Positions 53,679 through 64,000 of a stretch of DNA of 64,000 bases are shown here, in pieces. The stretch spans positions 124,001-188,000 of the forward strand of contig NC_018319.1 of assembly GCF_000234665.1 (NCBI RefSeq), written 5' to 3'. Both the position numbers and the translations under genes were made by a program. The DNA is from Leishmania mexicana MHOM/GT/2001/U1103 (taxonomy: Eukaryota; Euglenozoa; Kinetoplastea; Trypanosomatida; Trypanosomatidae). Under the pieces are notes generated by a model, which saw only the letters and a program-made list of their open reading frames with translations, did no database searches and was not told the DNA's origin. The stretch's first letter is position 1, and each line of letters opens with the position of its first letter.

Positions 53679-56600
53679 ATGTTCGACGCCCTTCGCTCCA
53701 TTCGGCGGCAGGCCGACACCGTGCATGAGGAGGTCCGAAAACGCCGCCCTTTCGACTCCCCTGCGGCGCCGCGCACCGCGGATGATCTTCGCTGGTTGTT
53801 CCCGTATCTCTGCGACATCAACCGGCGACAGCGTGCCCTGCGCAGCAAGCTAGAGGCCGACGGAGATGCCCAAGGCAGGCGTGCGGGGTCCGACGGCGAC
53901 ACTCTCCCCGCGGCTGCTGGGCCACCCGCAAGCCATCAAGTCGCGGAGATCTCCATGCGCTATTCTCGGCCCTTGGCAGCTACCGCGTTAGCCGGCTCGC
54001 AGCGCGGTGGTCCTGGAGTCGCTGCTCTGTTCTCTGCCACGGGGCTCCTCCGTGAAGCGTCCCAGGACGACGCCGAGCTCTCCATCGTCGGGGACGCGCT
54101 TCCGATGTGTACCTTGTGGGGATCTGCTCTTCGTCTGTGGTGCACCTCTCGGGGAGAATGTCCAAAGCTACGCGCTCTTGCTGCGGCTGCCCAACTGCAG
54201 TGCCTCTCGCCACGTGGCAAGCCGGTGGCACTAGATGGTGCCAGCATGCGGTGTATGTGTGCCGCCCTGTGGGCGGGAGCGCCAGACATGCTGCGGCGGC
54301 TCCTGGACGCGGTGGGCATGAACAAGGACAATGACGCCGCGTCAGAGGAGCGAGGACGACGTCACACAAATTCGTCGCGCGATGTGCGTGTAGGCTCGCC
54401 AGCGGCGAGGATCACGCTGCGTCAGAGGCGGCCTCGCAGTCCTGAAGAACGCGGCACCGACGACGCACCTCAGAGAAGGGCTCGTTGCGATGCAGGTGGC
54501 AACAGTGCGCTGGGTGAGGGCGGCGGTGCCACCAGCTCCCTCATCCCGCCGCGCCCTCTCCGGGCTACCTCTGCCCATGCCCAGGCGGCCGCCTCACGAT
54601 CACGCTCACAAACTCCGCCCTCGCGCAGCCGTTCACGGTCGCCACCGCCGCCGCCGGTGTCCGTCGCGTCGACCACCCGACCTGCGACGGCGGCACGCAC
54701 GCGCCAGTCTGCTTTCTCTTTTGCAGTGCGAGTCGGCGACAGCAGTGGCGGCACCGCGGCTGTCAGTGCAGCCGTCGCGCCGAACCCTCAGCAGCAGCGG
54801 GAGAACGGTGATGCGAGCGACATGGCTGGAGTGACGGAGAGTCGAAGTGGGCTAGTCAGCGGCGCGCCACACTCGCACGACGGCCCACCGCAGCCGCAGC
54901 AGCATCCTCCGAGTGTGTCGCCGTCTGGGCCCCTTCGCCAGAAGACCCTCGCGGCATTCATCAGCGGCGGCGGGCTCTCCACACCGCACCCATCCCAACA
55001 GCAGAAGCCTCCGCCACCCGCCTCGACTGCGAAGCGCTTATCATGGTTTAACCAACCGCCACAGCAGCAGCCTGTTGCCCTGTCCAAGGCGCCACCGTAC
55101 GAGTACGGCCTGCGCCATAGCACTGACAGCAGCAGGGTCGGCGGGTGCGTTGATCGAGGGGATGAGGAGAGCTCACGACCCCCGATGGCAGCACCGAGTG
55201 GTGGGAACAACTTGGCGCCGTGCAGCAGCATCAGCAGCCCATCCACTACTGTCGGCGGCTTCGTCACGGCTGGTGAGCAGCTCCTCATGGACGTCCGGCA
55301 AGGACGTACCATGAGCTCTGCGTACCTGAGTAAGCGGTCTCCAGCCCTCGGGCTGCGGCGAAACACCGGCTTTCAGCCCCCATACCATCAGCAGCAGCCG
55401 AAGACGCCAGCAGGAGCGACCGACGCACAGACCGTGCTGAACAGCATCACCGCACCTCATCCAGGCAAAGGAGCCGGTGGCGCAAGCCAGGCCACTGGGC
55501 CATCAGGTGGCACTTGCGGGGCCCCCGGCACGGGAAGGGCCACAGCGAGCCACAACCAAGGCGATGGGGACGACGACAGCGGGAGCTTTCCGGCCTCCCT
55601 GCTGCTGCCAGACGGCTCTGTCCCGCCGATCCTGCTGCCACTCGACCCGAAGCTCGTGACGCAGGTGGCGATGGAGATACTGGAGAACGGCGCCGGTGCG
55701 CGTCAGGTGGGCTGGGACGACATCGCAGGGTTGCAGCACGCCAAGGCGAGCGTGGAGGAGGCGATCGTGTGGCCGCTGCGCCGTCCAGACCTCTTTGTCG
55801 GGCTGCGCGACCCGCCGCGCGGGCTTCTGCTCTTTGGCCCACCCGGCACTGGAAAGACGATGATCGCCCGCGCCATCGCGAACCGCGCGGCGTGCACCTT
55901 CCTGAACATCTCCTCCTCCTCGCTCATGTCGAAGTGGATGGGCGATGGCGAGAAGCTGGTGCGCTGTCTCTTCGCCGTCGCGACGGTGCAGCAGCCGAGC
56001 GTCATCTTCATCGATGAAATCGACTCGCTGCTGTCCACACGCGGAGAGGGGGAGACGGACTCCGTGCGGCGAGTCAAGACGGAGTTTTTGGTGCAGCTGG
56101 ACGGTGTGGCGACGGACCGCGGTGACCGGGTGCTCCTGATCGGGGCGACCAACCGACCAGACGAGCTGGATGAGGCCGCACGGCGGCGCATGGAGAAGCG
56201 GCTGTACATCCCACTGCCGGACGAGGCGGCCCGGCGTGAGCTGATTCAACGTCTTCTCAAATCGCTCGGCCCAAGTGAAGCGGACGAGGACGACGCCGTT
56301 GGCAACGCTGGCGAGGCTGCGAGCACTGCCACCGCGACGACAAGATCTCAAGTCACCCATACGCTCACCGACGCCGACCTGGACAGCCTCGTGCGCAGCA
56401 CCGACGGCTACTCTGGTGCCGACCTCAAGCAGCTGTGCAGGGAGGCTGCCATGGGGCCTCTTCGTGAGATGTCTGTCATGGAGCTCAGCGCCGTGGCTGC
56501 TGCCGATCTCCGGCCGGTGCAGCGCAAAGACTTTAAGCAAGCCCTGAAGCGGCTGAAGCCGAGCGTGGGGCCGGCCGAGGTGCAGCGATACGTAGATTGG

Positions 56601-56696
56601 AATAAGCTTTTCGGCTCCTTCAACGAACACGGCGCCGACGACGACGACGATGACGATGACGAGCTCGAACAGCACGAGGGCCATGGCGCCTGCTGA
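53679..56696 (+). CDS. Fidgetin-like AAA ATPase
   Basis: A protein of 1,005 residues. The C-terminal third is a meiotic-clade AAA domain: '[12 protein letters not shown]', Walker A GPPGTGKT at residues 720-727, the pore-loop block '[13 protein letters not shown]', Walker B 'VIFIDEID' with Asp779/Glu780, sensor '[20 protein letters not shown]' and the lid motif '[13 protein letters not shown]'. '[19 protein letters not shown]' and '[13 protein letters not shown]' are closest to fidgetin/FIGNL1, ahead of katanin or spastin. Such enzymes act on microtubules or, for FIGNL1, on recombination proteins. Residues about 1-640 are mostly Ser/Pro/Gln-rich and disordered apart from a conserved-looking start. 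An inserted acidic segment sits in the small domain and a poly-Asp patch ends the protein. The start at 53679 is the first ATG in the frame. Confidence 0.92.
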   Translation: MFDALRSIRRQADTVHEEVRKRRPFDSPAAPRTADDLRWLFPYLCDINRRQRALRSKLEADGDAQGRRAGSDGDTLPAAAGPPASHQVAEISMRYSRPLAATALAGSQRGGPGVAALFSATGLLREASQDDAELSIVGDALPMCTLWGSALRLWCTSRGECPKLRALAAAAQLQCLSPRGKPVALDGASMRCMCAALWAGAPDMLRRLLDAVGMNKDNDAASEERGRRHTNSSRDVRVGSPAARITLRQRRPRSPEERGTDDAPQRRARCDAGGNSALGEGGGATSSLIPPRPLRATSAHAQAAASRSRSQTPPSRSRSRSPPPPPVSVASTTRPATAARTRQSAFSFAVRVGDSSGGTAAVSAAVAPNPQQQRENGDASDMAGVTESRSGLVSGAPHSHDGPPQPQQHPPSVSPSGPLRQKTLAAFISGGGLSTPHPSQQQKPPPPASTAKRLSWFNQPPQQQPVALSKAPPYEYGLRHSTDSSRVGGCVDRGDEESSRPPMAAPSGGNNLAPCSSISSPSTTVGGFVTAGEQLLMDVRQGRTMSSAYLSKRSPALGLRRNTGFQPPYHQQQPKTPAGATDAQTVLNSITAPHPGKGAGGASQATGPSGGTCGAPGTGRATASHNQGDGDDDSGSFPASLLLPDGSVPPILLPLDPKLVTQVAMEILENGAGARQVGWDDIAGLQHAKASVEEAIVWPLRRPDLFVGLRDPPRGLLLFGPPGTGKTMIARAIANRAACTFLNISSSSLMSKWMGDGEKLVRCLFAVATVQQPSVIFIDEIDSLLSTRGEGETDSVRRVKTEFLVQLDGVATDRGDRVLLIGATNRPDELDEAARRRMEKRLYIPLPDEAARRELIQRLLKSLGPSEADEDDAVGNAGEAASTATATTRSQVTHTLTDADLDSLVRSTDGYSGADLKQLCREAAMGPLREMSVMELSAVAAADLRPVQRKDFKQALKRLKPSVGPAEVQRYVDWNKLFGSFNEHGADDDDDDDDELEQHEGHGAC

Positions 56697-57020
56697 TTGC
56701 CGAGAAGTCCACCTGCCCAGCCGTCAGGGCCACACATGCGCACGTACAACTACACGTGCGGGCACACGGCAGCGCAAACTTCTCGCGCCAGCGGCGGGCA
56801 AGAGGTGGAGAGACGCAGTGACGGTGACGACAAGTTGGCGGAGTGAGAGACACGACCAAGCGCTGAAGCAGAGCAACAACGCGAGGAGTGCCACCGCAGT
56901 CGGTGATTTGGGCCTGTTGCACGTGGCAGTCGATGGAGCAGCCCTATGCTACCCCTCTCTCCGCCCCTCAGCGCCACCCCACCCCGCCCTTCCACACTTC
57001 ACTCTAACGCGCCACCCCAG
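56697..57020. other. Short spacer before the ISP2-like pseudogene
   Basis: 324 bases. A C/T-rich tract from about 56950 ends in CAG at 57018-57020, directly against the ATG of the pseudogene, so processing signals appear preserved. Confidence 0.55.
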
Positions 57021-57472
57021 ATGCCCGCAGGGATGTCCGACGCCGCTGGGAAGACACTCGCCGACGTCGCAGCAGCGCCGCTATGTCATCCTCCTCGACC
57101 CCAAGGGCGACAGGGAGGAGCGAAACGGCTACAAGGTAGAGCTGATTCCCCGGCTGTGTCGAAAACGTGAATAGCGCCAACGTATACCGCACAGGCGGCA
57201 ACATCGAGGAGAGGACGATGGATGCCTGGGGCTACACCTACTACGTCGTGACACTGACGACGACGACGGGGACGCTGATGATGCCCCTCGGCGATGCAAC
57301 ACTCAAGAGGTCGCGCTTTGTGGCGATGAACGCGAACAGCCTCTACCGCTACAACAGCAAGTTGCCCATCGTGGTGTACATGCCGAAGGACAATGAGTTG
57401 CGCTACCGCATCTGGACCGTCAAGAGCACCGGCAGCGGCAGGGTCAAGAGCATCAAAGCTAGGGAGATGTGA
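57021..57472 (+). pseudogene. ISP2: Ecotin-like serine peptidase inhibitor (ISP2-like), frameshifted
   Basis: Ecotin-family similarity is spread over three frames. Frame A starts with an ATG at 57021 ('[15 protein letters not shown]'). Frame B, from about 57067, carries '[14 protein letters not shown]' and 'NGYKVELIP' and stops at 57172-57174. Frame C, from about 57152, carries '[13 protein letters not shown]', '[10 protein letters not shown]', the 'TLMMPLG' reactive-loop region and '[12 protein letters not shown]', ending at 57472. At least two frame changes are therefore needed, near 57066 and near 57151. Intact relatives are inhibitors of S1A serine peptidases, and Leishmania ISP2 is known to block host neutrophil elastase-type enzymes. 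As sequenced, no complete inhibitor can be made. An assembly error is possible, though two indels within 90 bases of otherwise clean sequence would be needed. Position next to an ISP3-like gene supports the ISP2 identity. Confidence 0.8.
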
Positions 57473-58489
57473 GCAGCGGCGTGCTGCAAGAACCACAGTG
57501 CCTCCTGTACGTTTGTGGTGTCACCATGTCGTTAGACTTCTCCCGCAGCGCCTCTCGCGCCCCTCCCCCCACTTCCCCTTCGTTGCTACTGTCTTTCGTC
57601 GCAGACACAGTTAGTCTGCTCGATGCGCTTGTGCACCGGTGTTGGCCAGGGTCTGATCTCGCATGCGCCGCTCCAACAACACCTCACCTCACCTTCGGAC
57701 GCCGTCCTGCCCGCTGTCATCCTCGCCCCCTGTACTCATTCATAACTCATCCCCCGGACATGCAGAAGGACGAAGGGCCGAGATGGGTGGCGAGGAGGCG
57801 GAGGGAGTGCGTTGGTGCGTCTTCGCGTGCGCATGTGGGCTTTTGTGATGGCGTGTGATGGTGCAGGCGTGGCCACCCACGGGGAGGGGCTGCACAGTAT
57901 GGCTTCACAATATTCTTGACGGAGCCTGGGTGATGATGCAGCTCCACAAACACAAGGAAAGCGAAGTGAACCCATCAGCCGCGCGTGTGCGCGTTGGCGT
58001 CTCTGCCTGCGAAGGATCACGAGGCACAAGCGAACAGCAGATGGCAGGAAGTGCCACGCGTCCCCGGACCCCCTCTCCCCTCCCCTCCCTCCCTAACCGC
58101 TCTCCACCCCGCGGCCCGAATTAGGAACGCCATCGAGCCGCGCATCGTACGCCGTCGGTGTCCCTTCTCGCTCGCTTTGTTTCTTCGTCTGTATGGGTGC
58201 TCTGTGACCACTTCTTCGCTTCCGCGCTTGATTCATGCGCTCAGTCGCCCACGCCCACGCACGCGCATTCTCCTCTCCGCTCCCTTCACTCTGAAAGCCG
58301 TGGTGCCCTGTTATCGGAACCCCCACCACCCTCTCCACCCGCGTCATCCGCCCTGTTCCCAGCATCCGTCTGTGATATCGCAACGATACGTGCACGCACA
58401 CCCCACGGAGTACGGGTGTGCCCCATCGAGTGTGTTCTCTCCCTCTTGCCCCACGCTCACCCTCCGCCCTTTCCCTTCTGTTGGTCAGC
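57473..58489. other. Spacer between the ISP-like genes
   Basis: About 1 kb, no gene seen. It ends in a pyrimidine tract with CAG at 58486-58488, one base from the next ATG; earlier AGs could be used instead. Confidence 0.55.
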
Positions 58490-59608
58490 ATGCCCTCCCT
58501 CCAGGACTACCGCGTGCCTTACCCGGCAGCCGCGCCCGGCCAGGTGCGCAAGGTCATCTACCTGCCGCAGCAGAACCCCACTGTCGAGCAGCAGCACCTG
58601 CGCGTGCAGATCATTCCCGGTCGCCACGAGAACTGCGAGGATGGCCGCCTCTACAAGCTCACCGGTTCGGTGGTGGAGGAGACGCTGCAGGGCTGGGGCT
58701 ACTCATACTACGTCGTCACGCTCGGCGACATGTACGCCGCCCATCGCTCCTCGAGCGACCCGGAGCACGCGACGACCTTCGTGGCGCTCGATGAGAGCCC
58801 GGTGATCGCCTACAATAGCCGGCTCCCCATCGTCGTCTACGTGCCCGAGGGGGCGGAGGTGCGCTACCGCATCTGGACCGATGACGCTTCACTGGCACAG
58901 AGCGTTCAGCAGCAGCCTGAGGCCCCGGCCGTGCCTCAGCCACGCCTCGCCACGGTAACAGTGAGGCAGGAGTGCCCCCAGCGCGGCGCCCCCAGCGAGT
59001 ACGTCACGCAGGCCTACAAAAGGCCGTCGCTGTCGGTGGAGGAGGTGCACCGCCCCTCGAGCAACAGACCGCCCTTGATACCGTCGGCAGTGCACGAGTC
59101 CACCCACGAAGCACATGCTGCGCCACCTCTCCACTCGGCAGAACTGGGGGAGCACGCCCGTCCGGCTATGGAGAACTTGGAAGTGTGTCCTCAGAACAAC
59201 AACCACGAGGGTCGCGAGCAGCCCGCGGAGAAGGCCTCGACTTTGAAGCGGCGCAGCAGCAGCTCGTCGAATGCGCAAAATCACAGCACTAACGAGTCGT
59301 CTCCGAGCCACCCCCGCCTGTCCTCCACGGAGTGCTGGGCGCAGGAGAGCCCAAAGACAAGGCGCTCTCCGTCCGCGACACAGAAGCCGCGCCGCAGCAC
59401 CGACAGCGCCGCCATCGAGGAGACCGGAGGCAGCGCCTCGAAGAAGAATCGCAGCAGCAGCGGCAGCGCGCCCAACAAGAGTAAAGCCGGAGACGACGCC
59501 TACGAGAAGACGATGAGGGACCTATGGAACCGTGCCCGCAGCGACTCGCCACGGAAACCATCTGCCTCGTCCAGAAGGAGCGGCAACGGCAGCAAGGCAG
59601 ACCTGTAG
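58490..59608 (+). CDS. ISP3: Ecotin-like serine peptidase inhibitor with C-terminal extension (ISP3-like)
   Basis: A protein of 372 residues. Residues about 1-135 are an ecotin domain: 'GQVRKVIYLPQQN', 'HLRVQIIPGRHENCEDG', 'GWGYSYYVVTL' and 'YNSRLPIVVYVPEGAEVRYRIW'. Ecotins are dimeric inhibitors of trypsin-like serine peptidases. Leishmania lacks that family, so host enzymes are the accepted targets for ISPs. Typical ecotins are about 140-160 residues; here a tail of more than 230 Ser/Arg/Pro/Glu-rich residues follows, as I recall for ISP3 of other Leishmania. The reactive-loop stretch reads 'GDMYAAHRSSSDPEHA' where ecotin and ISP2 have a Met-Met (MM) pair, so specificity probably differs or is lost. 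No signal peptide is visible. The first ATG after the pyrimidine tract is used. Confidence 0.9.
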   Translation: MPSLQDYRVPYPAAAPGQVRKVIYLPQQNPTVEQQHLRVQIIPGRHENCEDGRLYKLTGSVVEETLQGWGYSYYVVTLGDMYAAHRSSSDPEHATTFVALDESPVIAYNSRLPIVVYVPEGAEVRYRIWTDDASLAQSVQQQPEAPAVPQPRLATVTVRQECPQRGAPSEYVTQAYKRPSLSVEEVHRPSSNRPPLIPSAVHESTHEAHAAPPLHSAELGEHARPAMENLEVCPQNNNHEGREQPAEKASTLKRRSSSSSNAQNHSTNESSPSHPRLSSTECWAQESPKTRRSPSATQKPRRSTDSAAIEETGGSASKKNRSSSGSAPNKSKAGDDAYEKTMRDLWNRARSDSPRKPSASSRRSGNGSKADL

Positions 59609-62600
59609 ACGGGAGGTAGTGGGAGACATGGGGAGGAGGGCGGTGGGGGCGCAAGGAGATGCGCCACATGAGCAGGAGGGGCGGCAGCGCGCACCCACCC
59701 GGCGTAGTCGCTGGAGGAGAGAGCGAGGTGGCGATGTGCCGGAAAAATCGGCCTTGAGAGTGTCGATGCTCTGCGCCGATGAGCTCTGTCTCCGGTGGCG
59801 TGTTCGCAGGGACGGGTGGTGAACTCTCTCCTCAGCACCTCGCCCTCCCTCCCCCACCACCACTGCCCCCATCGCCCCCCCCCCCTCTCTCCCGCATGCT
59901 TGAAAGCAATGTGGGAGAGAGAGGGGGTGGGGGGGGGGGGCTGTGCTGGCTTCCTCTTGGCTTCATCGCTTGCTCCTCTCCTCCCCAAGGCGTTGTATGT
60001 GTACGCAACGTCACATACACACCCTCACTGGTCGCTAACACACCGCTTCGCCAGCCTTGGACAGGCGTGCTTGTGGGGCTGGGGGGGCGAGCGAGAGACA
60101 GCGCACGCGCGCACGGGCACTGCCCAGAGGCGAGGCAACGATGATTTTATTCTCTCTTCGGCCTGCGCTGGCGAAAGCTGCGCGGAAAACATTTTTTCCT
60201 GTGCTCCATCTGTAGAGCGCGTCCCTTCTCTGGTAAACAGGTCCGTACGTCGGCGCGCCCAACAGAAGTGCGCTCCCCTCTGCCCGCACTTTGCGGCTAC
60301 ACTCGGAGCCACTGAGACGAAAACCCCCCACGCACACGCACGCAGAAGTCAAGAGAGGGCGTTCCAAGGGCACGGTGCGTGGAAGACAATGACGGGCGCA
60401 CGCAGTGTAGAAGGGCAGGCGATGTGAGGCCGGCGCCAGTGTGGAGAAAGCTCCCTCCTCCCCCTCTCCTCGCCATTCGCCTTCCGCTATGGTGGGCCAA
60501 TACACGTGCACAAGACGGTGATGCTGCCACGTTGCGCATTCGTGCTGGCGCGCCTGCTTGGACATGTTCGATCACGCCGGCGAGTTACCTTTCCCCTACC
60601 CATCATCACTGTGGTGCGGACACACGGGCAAACCAGCAACTCGGCAGAAGAGGCACACGCACGTGTACATTGCTGGTGGTGGCGGGTGTGTGTATGTGTG
60701 TATGTGTGTGTGGGGGGGGGGGGGGCTTTTCTCTTCGCCCTCTGTCTCTCCTCCCTTCTCTGCCCCGCATCTTCTTCAAGCGGCATCCTCTGCTGTGGCG
60801 TCGTGCTTTCGGTGTGTCTTCCCCCTCCCCCCTTCCCGTAGAGTTCCCGTTATCCTTTCGTGTTCTTCTCGCCCAATGCAGTTGCCGCGACGCCGGCGCC
60901 TTCGCCCACCACTCCTCCATCCATTCATTGTCACGTCATTTCATCGTATTTTTTTCTTCGTTTCAAACTCTGCGCGCACGTGTGTACCCCCTCCCCCCCC
61001 CCCACCTACCTCCTCCACCTCCACCCACGCACATCCGTCAACCGCCCTCCTCCGTCTTTTGCATAGCCGAGTGCGGTCGGTCGGTCGGCCGGTTTCTCTG
61101 TGTGTGCATGTGTTCGTGCCCACGCCGGTGGTCCGTTGGGCGGCGTCCTGTATGAGAGGGAGGGGGGGGAGTTGTGATGTGCCCCCGTGTCGCTCGCGAT
61201 CTTTCCTCCGCTTAGGTTAGCTGCACGCACACGTGCAAATACGCGGTGAGCACTCGTAATGGCTCGCCTCCCCTTTTATACCGTGCTCTTCTCGCTGGCT
61301 CGCTCTGCGCGCGCGGGAGGGGCCAGAGTCTCGGCGGCTGTGTGTGTGTGTGTGTGTGTGTGTGTGTCTGCGTGCGCGCATCACTACCCCCCCCCCTCCC
61401 CCCTCTGTCGCTCTGTCTTGGATGACTCCGGTGCCTCCTCCCCGCCCGGATATATCAGCACCGAACATACATCTCTCGTATCAGCTGCGAAGCAGCGGTA
61501 ACCATCGTCACACGCACGCCACCCTCTGCCATGACGACGTTGCCCATTGCACCAAGTTCAAGAGAGGGAAGACGAGGTCGGCGAGGGTTGAAAGAACGTC
61601 TTTGCTAAGACCCTCTCCTCACTCGCTGTACCGTCCCGACCTCGGCCGGCTTTGCCCCCCCCCCGCCCTCCCACTCGTCTGGTTCTATGACAGCAAGACA
61701 CTCTTGCGGGTGTCGCTCGGACGGCGTGCGAGAGCGGGCATGTAGACCGGAGCGCGCCAGGCCACCCTCCCCCTTCCTACCCGTTTGCACGTCTCTCACT
61801 ACAGCCGCCGTCTCGCGACAGTGAGGGCGCTGCTACGCGGCACAAGGTTTGCAGAAACGCCTTCCATGATCTCTCTCTCTCCCTCCTGACCTCTCATCCC
61901 CTGCCTGTCGAGTGTGAGAAGAGTCCGCTCACGTGTGCGAGCAGATAGGTGTTCTACGAACCCACACACACACACAGGAGAGAGCGCGAAAGACCTCACG
62001 CGGACTCGGAGGCTTTCAACCAACCCACAGAAACGGCTACATGAACGCCTCGGCTCACTCACTGGACCCCCCCCCTTCACCTCTCACCACACTATTCAAC
62101 TCCCCCACCCCCAACCCCATACACTCATCTCTCCGCTCTCTTGGCCTCTCCTCAGCCGCCACCTGTTCCTTGAGCATCCCGTCAGGCGTGCCGCACAAAA
62201 AGGCGACTGGAGTGCGTGAACGGGCGTAGAAGGTGTACGTGTGTGGGTGTGGGTGTGTGTCTGCAGGTGCGCCAGCTCCCTGCACGCCCCCCCCCCCGCC
62301 CCCTTACACGTAGCACATTCTGCTCCCCAAAATCTCACTGACGTCTTCTAGACAGCCGTCTCCCCCTCCCCTCCCACGTGAGTAGGTGCGTGTCTTTCGA
62401 CCCCCCTCCCCTCCCCCCGTCTCCTCGGCACGCTGCCCCCTTTCGTTCTGTATCCTTCATTGTTTTCGTCCCTTTCCTGGGTCTCCTGCCTTCCGCCTGC
62501 TTGTTCAGCTGCTGGGTGAGTGTGAACGTGCGCGTGTGTGCCTGTGTGTGTGTAGGTGTGTGGGTATCTGAGCGCCCCTCCCCGACCAACACCACCATCG

Positions 62601-62734
62601 TCCGTCACACGCGCGGGCACACACATACCCAACCCCCTCGCCTCGCCTCCCTCCCTCTCATCGGCCCTCCGCCACTCCTGTCCTCGCTTTGCCTTTGTGC
62701 TGCACAGCTTGTGACGAGGGCCCTCTGGGCTTTT
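59609..62734. other. 3.1-kb spacer
   Basis: No convincing gene. Contains C- and G-runs (near 59877 and 59929), GT microsatellites (about 60688-60711 and 61340-61369), CA-rich patches (61965-61976) and long pyrimidine tracts. Open frames here translate repeat-like sequence and overlap in several frames. Confidence 0.55.
62678..62707 (+). promoter_or_regulatory. Candidate spliced-leader acceptor for the last gene
   Basis: A T/C-rich stretch ends in CACAG with AG at 62706-62707, leaving a 27-base leader before the ATG at 62735. Confidence 0.45.
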
Positions 62735-64000
62735 ATGTGGAAGCGGCCCTCTGCGATGCCGTCATGCTCCGCTTCAGCTCGGTCCTCCCCGTCTCACCGC
62801 CGCCTCATCGCGACCTCCCCCTCCTCACCATCTCTCGCGTCCTCCGCAGAATTCGATGATGCCGGCGATGCCGCCGGCAGTGCATCTGACAGCGAGGAAG
62901 CGCACTCGCCGCCACGTGCGTGCATGGACGGGTCTCCGACAGACGTGAGGGATGGGGCAGGGAATGTGGCATCCATCACGGATCCCGACAGCGCTGCCAG
63001 TGTACGCGATAAGAGCGCCGACCATCTGCGGGGGTGTGACGATGTTGTTGTGGAGGGCATCCCGGCCAACTCCTTCTCTGCACGCCCGTCGTCCACGCCG
63101 GCGACAAGGACGGCACCACGGACTGACCGCGTCGGCAGCCTCAGTGAGGACCGCCAACAGGTAGAAGTGCGATCTGCAAACTCGCAGAGTCATCACGGCT
63201 CGCTGGTCTCCGCGTCGGCGAAGAAGGACCGCAGTGGCGCTATAGGCGCCGACAACGGCAACGGCAGCGCAGAGGTGCTGCAAAGACAGCAGCTGAGCTC
63301 GCCCCTCATCACGTATATACAGTCCTCTTCCGACGTCATGGACGCCGCAGGCGTACTACGTCACCAGCACGTACAGCACACCGCCGCACCGCCGTCATGT
63401 ATCGCCCCTTCTGCTTCGTGGTCCCCTACATGCGGCTCACCTCCGCTGACCCCGACCGCAGCTACGGAGCATCAACGGCAGCAGCAGCAACACATCTACC
63501 ACACGGCAATACCGTCAGCGCTGGACGTCGTGCCTCCCCGCTCGTTCACTCAACAAGCTCCTTCGCTGCAGAGGGCCGCAAAAAAACAGTCACGGTCACG
63601 GTCCTCCTTGACGCTGGGTGTGCCGGCAGCTGCACACCCAGTTTTGCTCTCCAAGTCCACTTCTCACCCCGAAACACAGCGCACGCGCTCGTCCTCGCCG
63701 TCCTTGCGCAGTCCAACCCCGCTGGACCTCACGGCACCGCCGAAGCGTCGCCCAGTTCGCCGCAGCGACATGGTGGAGAGCGCGGAGGCGATGGGCGAAG
63801 TGGAAGAACCGCGCGCAGACGAGACAGTGAAGCGGCGAGGCAACGGATCTGCTGCTCCGCCCAAGTCCGATCAGCCGCAGCTGCTGGGCGCAGCGAAGAG
63901 TTGTCAGTGGGCGCAGCAGAGGCCACGCAGGCTCAGCTTCAGTGGGTCATCAGCAGCGGCAGCAGCGGACCACTTCGCCACCGCCTCCCAGGCAGAATCC
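62735..64000 (+). CDS. Disordered hypothetical protein, 3' end beyond the window
   Basis: Translating from the ATG at 62735 gives 422 codons with no stop up to the last base, so the gene continues outside the window. The start reads MWKRPSAMPSCSASARSS. The sequence is rich in Ser, Ala, Arg and Pro, with Gln runs and many SP or RS dipeptides ('KKQSRSRSSLTLG', 'SSSPSLRSPTPLDL', 'PPKRRPVRR'). This suggests a long disordered, possibly phosphorylated N-terminal region. No domain is visible yet. A pyrimidine tract with a suitable AG lies just upstream, which supports the start. A frame this long without stops, not made of simple repeats, is good evidence for coding. Confidence 0.8.
   Translation, partial: MWKRPSAMPSCSASARSSPSHRRLIATSPSSPSLASSAEFDDAGDAAGSASDSEEAHSPPRACMDGSPTDVRDGAGNVASITDPDSAASVRDKSADHLRGCDDVVVEGIPANSFSARPSSTPATRTAPRTDRVGSLSEDRQQVEVRSANSQSHHGSLVSASAKKDRSGAIGADNGNGSAEVLQRQQLSSPLITYIQSSSDVMDAAGVLRHQHVQHTAAPPSCIAPSASWSPTCGSPPLTPTAATEHQRQQQQHIYHTAIPSALDVVPPRSFTQQAPSLQRAAKKQSRSRSSLTLGVPAAAHPVLLSKSTSHPETQRTRSSSPSLRSPTPLDLTAPPKRRPVRRSDMVESAEAMGEVEEPRADETVKRRGNGSAAPPKSDQPQLLGAAKSCQWAQQRPRRLSFSGSSAAAAADHFATASQAES

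Noticed and set aside
57167..57472. A separate small inhibitor gene starting at 57167
   Set aside because: The codon at 57167 is GTG and the frame begins in the middle of the ecotin fold. It is better read as the last segment of a frameshifted gene.
59609..62734. Possible gene around 60379-61220 in the spacer after the ISP3-like gene
   Set aside because: The frames are Cys/Val/Pro-rich over GT repeats and C/T tracts, with no domain and several overlapping alternatives.
1..64000. tRNA, snRNA, snoRNA clusters, CRISPR arrays or bacterial-type operon signals
   Set aside because: No cloverleaf, box-type tRNA promoter, snoRNA cluster or spaced identical repeats with unique spacers were recognised. 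The tandem arrays here are in-frame protein repeats.

Overview
The window looks like a stretch of a Leishmania-type (Leishmaniinae) chromosome. It is GC-rich, and every convincing gene lies on the + strand. No introns are seen within genes. Genes are separated by long low-complexity spacers full of pyrimidine tracts, GT/CA microsatellites and C-runs, as expected for a polycistronic unit processed by spliced-leader trans-splicing. The gene content is also typical: a tandem pair of ribosomal P1 genes, a cytosolic type I L-asparaginase, and two ecotin-like serine peptidase inhibitors (ISP family). From memory, ISP2 and ISP3 are adjacent on L. major chromosome 15, which would fit this locus; I could not check synteny.

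Layout. 2-7126: two tandem, partly gene-converted alpha/beta hydrolases related to prenylcysteine methylesterase, the first cut by the window edge. 8208-9677: a conserved hypothetical protein. 10244-12244: a predicted type I membrane glycoprotein. 12901-15927: an RluA-type pseudouridine synthase with large insertions. 16625-18049: two identical P1 stalk proteins. 18833-20029: L-asparaginase. 20800-22815: a WD40/beta-propeller-like protein. 23521-25602: a PPR-type, probably mitochondrial protein. 26193-26633: a small membrane protein. 28221-29264: an unrecognised protein. 33300-49966: one giant repeat gene broken by a 100-N assembly gap. 50637-52760: an unrecognised protein. 53679-56696: a fidgetin-like AAA ATPase. 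57021-57472: a frameshifted ISP2-like pseudogene. 58490-59608: ISP3-like inhibitor with a long tail. 62735-64000: the open 5' end of a disordered protein that runs off the window.

The most unusual object is the giant gene. It carries (i) 41-residue repeats inside a segmental duplication, (ii) 27 nearly identical 35-residue repeats that vary at only three bases, and (iii) about 23 degenerate ~70-residue GM6/H49-like modules. The modules are arranged in three higher-order cycles, closed by a 'VRDVNP' module and a basic linker motif. No calpain protease domain is visible in what is sequenced. A degenerate EF-hand lies near the C-terminus. The gap falls where two 647-bp blocks are almost identical, so the assembly there is probably collapsed.

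The genes do not form a pathway. As usual in trypanosomatids, neighbours share transcription rather than function. Likely control elements are the trans-splice acceptors and UTRs. No promoter, tRNA, snRNA or transposon was recognised.
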